DNA of 11,974 bases from an uncultured Verrucomicrobiota bacterium (GTDB lineage: Bacteria > Verrucomicrobiota > Kiritimatiellia > RFP12 > UBA3636): the NCBI GenBank assembly GCA_946612175.1, contig CAMOEO010000055.1, forward strand, positions 1 to 11,974. Reading direction: 5' to 3'. A model generated the notes under the pieces. It ran no database searches. It saw only the letters and a list, made by a program, of their open reading frames with translations, and was not told the DNA's origin. Made by a program: the position numbers and the translations under genes. Each line of letters starts with the position of its first letter. Position 1 is the first letter of the stretch. Of this stretch, positions 5,636-11,974 are shown piece by piece.

Positions 5636-8565
5636 AGCAGGGCGAAAAGCACAACCTCGGCGCATATCTCTCGCCGCTTGCCGTCGTGGCGCTCTCCTTC
5701 GGCTACGCCGTAGGGTGGGGCTCGTTCGTCATGCCCGGAACCACGTTCCTTCCGGACGCCGGGCCCGTCGGCACCATCGTCGGCATTCTCCTCGGCGCGG
5801 CGGCGATGGCCGTCTTCGCGTTCAACTACCACCGGATGCTCCTGCGGGTGCAGGGTCCGGGCGGCGCGTATGCATTCGCCACGAAGGCGTTCGGCCCGGA
5901 CCACGGGTTCCTGATCGGCTGGTTCCTCTGGCTCACGTACGTGGCGATCCTCTGGGCGAACGCGACCGCGCTCGTGCTGCTCTCGCGCTTCCTGTTCGGC
6001 GACGCGCTGCAGTTCGGTTTCCACTACCGGATGGCCGGCTTCGACGTCTACTTCGGCGAAGTGGCGCTGTGCATCCTGGCGATCCTGCTCTGCGGCGGCG
6101 CGTGCCTCGTGCGCAAGCGCCTCGCCTCCGCCCTCAACACGGCGCTCGCCGGCGTGTTCCTGGCCGCCGTCGCCGTCTGCTTCCTCGCCGCGTTCCGGCG
6201 CGCCGGGGGGGGCTTCTCCGCGATCTCCCCTGAGTTTGCGCCCGAAGGCTCCCCCGCCGCGCAGATCGTCCGCATCCTGGCCATGGTCCCGTGGGCGTTC
6301 GTCGGCTTCGAGGCGGTCGTCAACTCGTCCGCCGAGTTCAAGTTCCCGCTCCGCCGCACGTTCCGCCTGCTGCTCGCGGGGATCGCGGTCTCGGCCTCCG
6401 TGTATCTGATGCTCGCGCTGCTGCCGGTCCTCGCGGTGCCGGGCGGGTTCGGGACGTGGAGCGAGTACCTCGCGGCGATTCCGGGTCTCCGGGGCCTCGA
6501 CGCGATGCCCGTCTTCGCGGCGGCGCGCACGGCGCTCGGCCGGGCGGGCGTCGCCATCATCGGCGTCGCGATGCTCTGCGGGCAGCTCACCGGAATCTTC
6601 GGCACGTTCATCGCCGCGAGCCGCCTCATGTACGCCATGGCGCAGGGCGGCATGATCTCGGACCGGTTCGCGCGCCTCAACTCCGACGGGACGCCCGCCA
6701 ACGCCGTGCTCTTCATCATGGCTTCGTCCTGCCTGATCCCGTTCTTCGGCCGCACGGTCACGGGCTGGCCGGTGGACGTGTCGAACCTCGGCGCGGCGAT
6801 CTCCTACGGCTATACCTCCCTCGCCGTCTTCCTGGCCGCGTCGAAGGAAGGCGGCCGCAGGGCGCTCCTCGAAAAGGCCGCCGGCCTCGTCGGCCTGGCG
6901 ATGGCGGCCGTCTTCTGCCTGCTGATGCTCGTGCCGAACTACATCTCTGGCGAGACGCTTTCCGCCGAGTCCTATCTCGTGCTCTCGGCCTGGTGCGTGT
7001 GCTGCTTCCTGCAGTACCGGCGCGTCTTCCGGGCCGACCGGCTCAACCGGTTCGGGCGCTCCACGGCGACCTGGGTGGGCGTCCTCGTCCTGATCTTCTT
7101 CTCGTCCCTCATGTGGATCCGCCTCGCCATCGGGGACGCGTCGGAGCGGGCGTTCCTCGGACTCGTCGGCAAGACGATCGACGCCGCCACGGTCGAGGCG
7201 CTGATGCGCGGCGTGAACCTCGACATGCTGCTCAAGGCGGTCGTCGAGCTCGTCCTGCTCGTCTCGTCCCTCGCGATCATGCTCAACCTCTTCTCGATCC
7301 AGCGCAGCCGCGAGACGAGCCTGCTGCAGCAGAAGCTCGCGGCCGAGGAAAGCGCGAATCGCTCGAAGAGCTTCTTCTTCTCCACGGTGAGCCACGACAT
7401 CCGCACCCCGCTCAACGCGATCGTCGGCTTCTCGCAGATGCTCAAGCTGGGCTGCCGGACGGAGAAGGAGCGGACCTCGGCCGTCGATTCGATCCTCGTC
7501 GGCAGCAAATCGCTCCTCGGCCTCGTGAACGACATCCTGGAGCTCTCCCGGCTGGAATCGGGCGAAGTCGAGATCGCCCGCGTCCCGACGGACTGCCGCG
7601 CCCTTGTCCGCGGCGTCGCGGAGGCCTTCCGCGCGGGCTCGGGGAAAACGGGCCTCGAGATCCGCGACGAGATCGGCGCTATGCCGCGGCTTCTCGTCGA
7701 TCCGCTCCGCCTGCGCCATGTCGCGTCCAATCTCGTATCGAACGCCGTGAAGTTCACCGAGAAGGGCTTCGTCGAGATCCGCGCCTCGTTCGACCCCGCC
7801 GCGGACGGCGAGACGGGGACGCTCCGGATCGAGGTGGAGGACACCGGCTGCGGCATCCGGGAGGAGGACCGCGCCAAGATCCTTTCGCCCTACGAGCGCA
7901 CGGCGTCCAGGCTCGCCCGCAACGGCGGGACGGGATTCGGGCTCGCGATCGCGAACCGGTTCGTCCTCGCGATGGGCGGCACGCTCGCGTTCGAATCCGA
8001 AGTCGGGAAGGGGACGACCTTCCGCGTCTCGATCCCCGACATCGCGGTGGCGAAAGCCGCGGACGCCGCGGGTGGCAAGCCTGCGGAAATCGCGCACGCC
8101 GCCCCGCAGCCGCCCGCCCCGCAGACCGCCGTCGCGCCGGTCGCACCGCCAGCCGCTCCCGCCGGGGGCGCGAAGCCCGCGGCGGAGACGCCACGCGTTC
8201 TGATCGTCGACGACGCGAAGCTGAACCTCATGGTCCTCCGGGCGCTCATGACGAATCTCGGCGCCTTTGAAATCGAGATGGCGGTGAACGGGAAGGAGGC
8301 GCTGGAACGGCTTCAGCGGGAGGACGCCCCCGCGTTCGATGCCGTCCTCACGGACATGTGGATGCCCGAACTCGACGGCGAAGGCCTCGTCCGGGCCATC
8401 CGGGCCGCTCCGCGGCTCGCGCCGCTGCCCGTCCACGTCATCACGGCGGACGTCGAGCTGCAGGAGACCTACGCCGCGAAGGGGTTCGACGGCATGATCC
8501 TCAAGCCGGTCACGCGCGAGGCGCTGCGCGCGCTGTTCTCCGAAACGTCCGACCGTCGACCATGA
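5632..8565 (+). CDS. APC-type amino-acid permease fused to a hybrid histidine kinase (HisKA-HATPase-REC)
   Basis: The 977-residue protein begins with about 12 membrane segments (residues 12-460) of the APC amino-acid transporter superfamily. The first helix has the broken GWGSFVMPGTTF pattern, followed by PGGAYAFATKAFG and the long FLIGWFLWLTYVAILWANA helix. Two more segments (about 482-502 and 533-555) enclose a short loop and lead to a coiled linker. The kinase has HisKA FFFSTVSHDIRTPLN (H588), the N-box NLVSNAVKFT (N700, N704), G1 DTGCG (D737-G741) and G2 GGTGFGL (765-771). An Ala/Pro-rich linker (about 808-852) leads to a receiver with D860-D861, phospho-acceptor D908 (LTDMWMPELDG) and K958. 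All catalytic residues are present, but there is no output domain, so a separate partner must receive the signal. The layout recalls CbrA, where an SSF transporter is joined to a kinase. It probably senses amino-acid uptake or presence. The gene lies 39 bases after the phosphatase. Confidence 0.95.
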   Translation: MKQGEKHNLGAYLSPLAVVALSFGYAVGWGSFVMPGTTFLPDAGPVGTIVGILLGAAAMAVFAFNYHRMLLRVQGPGGAYAFATKAFGPDHGFLIGWFLWLTYVAILWANATALVLLSRFLFGDALQFGFHYRMAGFDVYFGEVALCILAILLCGGACLVRKRLASALNTALAGVFLAAVAVCFLAAFRRAGGGFSAISPEFAPEGSPAAQIVRILAMVPWAFVGFEAVVNSSAEFKFPLRRTFRLLLAGIAVSASVYLMLALLPVLAVPGGFGTWSEYLAAIPGLRGLDAMPVFAAARTALGRAGVAIIGVAMLCGQLTGIFGTFIAASRLMYAMAQGGMISDRFARLNSDGTPANAVLFIMASSCLIPFFGRTVTGWPVDVSNLGAAISYGYTSLAVFLAASKEGGRRALLEKAAGLVGLAMAAVFCLLMLVPNYISGETLSAESYLVLSAWCVCCFLQYRRVFRADRLNRFGRSTATWVGVLVLIFFSSLMWIRLAIGDASERAFLGLVGKTIDAATVEALMRGVNLDMLLKAVVELVLLVSSLAIMLNLFSIQRSRETSLLQQKLAAEESANRSKSFFFSTVSHDIRTPLNAIVGFSQMLKLGCRTEKERTSAVDSILVGSKSLLGLVNDILELSRLESGEVEIARVPTDCRALVRGVAEAFRAGSGKTGLEIRDEIGAMPRLLVDPLRLRHVASNLVSNAVKFTEKGFVEIRASFDPAADGETGTLRIEVEDTGCGIREEDRAKILSPYERTASRLARNGGTGFGLAIANRFVLAMGGTLAFESEVGKGTTFRVSIPDIAVAKAADAAGGKPAEIAHAAPQPPAPQTAVAPVAPPAAPAGGAKPAAETPRVLIVDDAKLNLMVLRALMTNLGAFEIEMAVNGKEALERLQREDAPAFDAVLTDMWMPELDGEGLVRAIRAAPRLAPLPVHVITADVELQETYAAKGFDGMILKPVTREALRALFSETSDRRP

Positions 8566-8594
8566 GGCCTCCGATGTCGGAAGGTGCCGGCACC

Positions 8595-10715
<2,121 letters not shown>

Positions 10716-10733
10716 CCCCGTCCCCCTCCGCCC

Positions 10734-11876
10734 ATGAAAACCTCCCAAGCCCCCGTCCCGAGCCGCGTCACGCTCGACGTCTCCCTCCCCGCCGTCGAAT
10801 CCAACTTCCGCAAGATCGCGGACGCCGTCGCCCCCCTCGGCGTCATCGCCGTCCTCAAGGCCGACGCCTACGGCCTCGGCATGCCCGCCATCGCGCGCCG
10901 CCTCGGCGCCGCCGGCGCGGCGGGCATCGCGACCGCCGAGCTCGCCGAGGCCCTCGCCGCGCAGGAGGCCACCGGGGGCCGCATCCCCGTCGGCATCCTC
11001 GGCTCGCTCCTGCCCGACGAGATCGAGCCCGCCGTCCGCGCCGGGATCCGCATCCCGCTCTCCGATCCCGCGGAGGCCGCCGCCGTCTCCGCCGCGGCCG
11101 TGCGCCTGCGCCGCCGCGCGCGCTGCCACGTCGCGCTCGACACCGGCATGTCGCGCGTGGGCGTCCGGCTCGACGAGGCGGAGGCGCTGATCCCGCGCTT
11201 CGCCGCGCTCCCCGGCATCGAGCTGGAGGGGCTCTACTCCCACTTCCCCACCGCCAACCTCCCGGGCGACCCCGCCACGGCCGCGCAGGTCCGCGCCGTA
11301 AAGGCGCTCGCGCGCCGCCTCGCCGCCGCGGGCATCCGCTTCCCCGCCCTCCACCTCGCCAACTCCGACGGCATCAACAACGTCCCCGCCGCGTGCCGCG
11401 CCCCCTTCACGCATGTCCGCGCCGGCATCAACCTCCACGGCTCGTTCGACCCCATCGGCAACCGCCGCCTCCGCCTCGAGCCCGTCTTCACGCTCCGCGC
11501 CCGCCTCGCGCAGGTGCGCCGCGTCCCGGCCGGGGCGACGCTCGGCTACGGGCGCACCTACGCCCTCCCGCGCGAGACGCTCGTCGGCACCGTCGCCGCC
11601 GGCTATGCCGACGGCCTTCCGCTCGCGCTCTCCAACCGCGGCTCGATCCTCGTCCGCGGCGCGCTCTGCCCCGTGATCGGCCGCATCTGCATGGACTTCA
11701 CGACCGTCTCGCTCGAGCAGGCGCCCGACGCGCAGGTCGGCGACGAGGCCGTCTGCCTCGGCCGCCAGGGCGGGCGCGAGATCGGCATCGACGAGTGGGC
11801 CACGCTCAAGGGGACCCACCCCTACGAGGTGCTCTGCGCCATCGGCTCCCGCGTGCGCCGCGCCTACTCCGGCTAG
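10734..11876 (+). CDS. alr: Alanine racemase
   Basis: The 380-residue protein is a fold-type III PLP enzyme that interconverts L- and D-alanine in the cytoplasm, supplying D-alanine for peptidoglycan. VLKADAYGLG carries the PLP lysine (K42). VALDTGMSRVG, LEGLYSHFPTAN, LHLANSDG and VRAGINLHG follow in the usual order of the barrel. The C-terminal beta domain has LGYGRTY with the second catalytic base (Y272) and GRICMDF. Length is normal (about 360-390) and no key residue is missing; RAGINLHG replaces the more common RPGIALYG. The start follows the upstream stop by 18 bases with no Shine-Dalgarno sequence, suggesting read-through transcription in the same operon. The codons are strongly C-ending, like those of the preceding gene. 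Confidence 0.97.
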   Translation: MKTSQAPVPSRVTLDVSLPAVESNFRKIADAVAPLGVIAVLKADAYGLGMPAIARRLGAAGAAGIATAELAEALAAQEATGGRIPVGILGSLLPDEIEPAVRAGIRIPLSDPAEAAAVSAAAVRLRRRARCHVALDTGMSRVGVRLDEAEALIPRFAALPGIELEGLYSHFPTANLPGDPATAAQVRAVKALARRLAAAGIRFPALHLANSDGINNVPAACRAPFTHVRAGINLHGSFDPIGNRRLRLEPVFTLRARLAQVRRVPAGATLGYGRTYALPRETLVGTVAAGYADGLPLALSNRGSILVRGALCPVIGRICMDFTTVSLEQAPDAQVGDEAVCLGRQGGREIGIDEWATLKGTHPYEVLCAIGSRVRRAYSG

Positions 11877-11920
11877 CGGTCCCCTCCCCGCCCCTCCCGC
11901 CCCGCCTTTATTCATTTACG

Positions 11921-11933
11921 CCGGAATCTCCGG
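11921..11933. terminator. Short hairpin between the racemase gene and a convergent 3' end
   Basis: CCGGA (11921-11925) and TCCGG (11929-11933) can pair around an ATC loop, 45 bases after the racemase stop and just beyond the minus-strand stop at 11938. Runs of A/T flank it (TTTATTCATTTA at 11907-11918 and GAAATTA at 11934-11940). Five pairs is weak, so terminator function in either direction is only possible. Confidence 0.25.
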
Positions 11934-11937
11934 GAAA

Positions 11938-11974
11938 TTACTTCTTGTAGTTATCGAAGTCACGCAGAGATCTC
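11938..11974 (-). CDS. Possible 3' end of a convergent gene
   Basis: Reading the minus strand from the window edge, eleven codons end in TAA (11940-11938) and give RSLRDFDNYKK. The hydrophilic, lysine-rich tail looks like a plausible protein C-terminus. It faces the racemase gene tail to tail across 61 bases containing a hairpin. The stretch is too short to name a family, and the local AT-richness could equally be intergenic DNA with a promoter for a gene further right. Confidence 0.3.
   Translation of the reverse strand, partial: RSLRDFDNYKK

Noticed and set aside
3766..8436. A 1556-codon open frame on the minus strand
   Set aside because: It is a GC-rich antisense shadow of the phosphatase and permease-kinase genes. 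Its translation is low-complexity Arg/Glu/Ala/Gly-rich with no recognisable domain.
8562..8594. Earlier ATG (8562, overlapping the kinase stop as ATGA) as the start of the pseudouridine synthase gene
   Set aside because: The eleven extra codons use triplets atypical of the region, and ATG 8595 has a GGAAGG site at the same spacing as the permease-kinase gene. It remains possible and would not change the domains.

Overview
The window is very GC-rich DNA (by eye about 70% G+C or more, with nearly all codons in the real genes ending in G or C). It is bacterial and gene-dense. Every complete gene lies on the + strand. Partial minus-strand genes probably enter from both edges. The gene content (Gram-negative envelope genes, a beta-helix surface protein with a CSLREA-like start, a SpoIIE phosphatase and a transporter-coupled hybrid histidine kinase) and TAGNAT-type -10 elements would suit a high-GC Verrucomicrobiota/Kiritimatiellota-like bacterium. 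That placement is an inference from style; there is no rRNA or other marker.

Left part (1-3089): a divergent partial gene for a secreted beta-helix-type protein (minus strand, about 220 down to 1) faces a two-gene envelope unit. The unit holds a GT4-like glycosyltransferase (271-1365) and, overlapping it by ATGA, a 575-residue protein (1362-3089) that joins a WaaP/Kdo-kinase-like domain to a DUF1796 papain-like cysteine peptidase domain. A short intergenic stretch (3090-3196) with a weak hairpin and a good -10 box separates this unit from the next.

Central part (3197-8565): a compact signalling cassette. It consists of a lipoprotein of the amino-acid-binding SBP family, a membrane protein with a periplasmic sensor and a cytoplasmic SpoIIE/PP2C phosphatase, a possible 13-residue coupling ORF, and a 977-residue protein that fuses an APC-type amino-acid permease to a hybrid histidine kinase (HisKA-HATPase-REC). 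No ABC permease or ATPase is present, so the binding protein may serve sensing rather than transport. This is the part most likely to be a little-described system: an amino-acid-sensing module with both a phosphatase and a kinase output.

Right part (8595-11876): an RluD-type rRNA pseudouridine synthase whose frame runs without a stop, through two huge C homopolymers (C19 and C34), into a degenerate M14 carboxypeptidase-like domain that has lost the expected zinc ligands. A complete alanine racemase (alr) follows. The last about 60 bases turn AT-rich and probably hold the 3' end of a convergent gene. Stop/start overlaps and short gaps from 3197 to 11876 allow a single long operon, although the signalling genes and the housekeeping genes have no obvious functional link.
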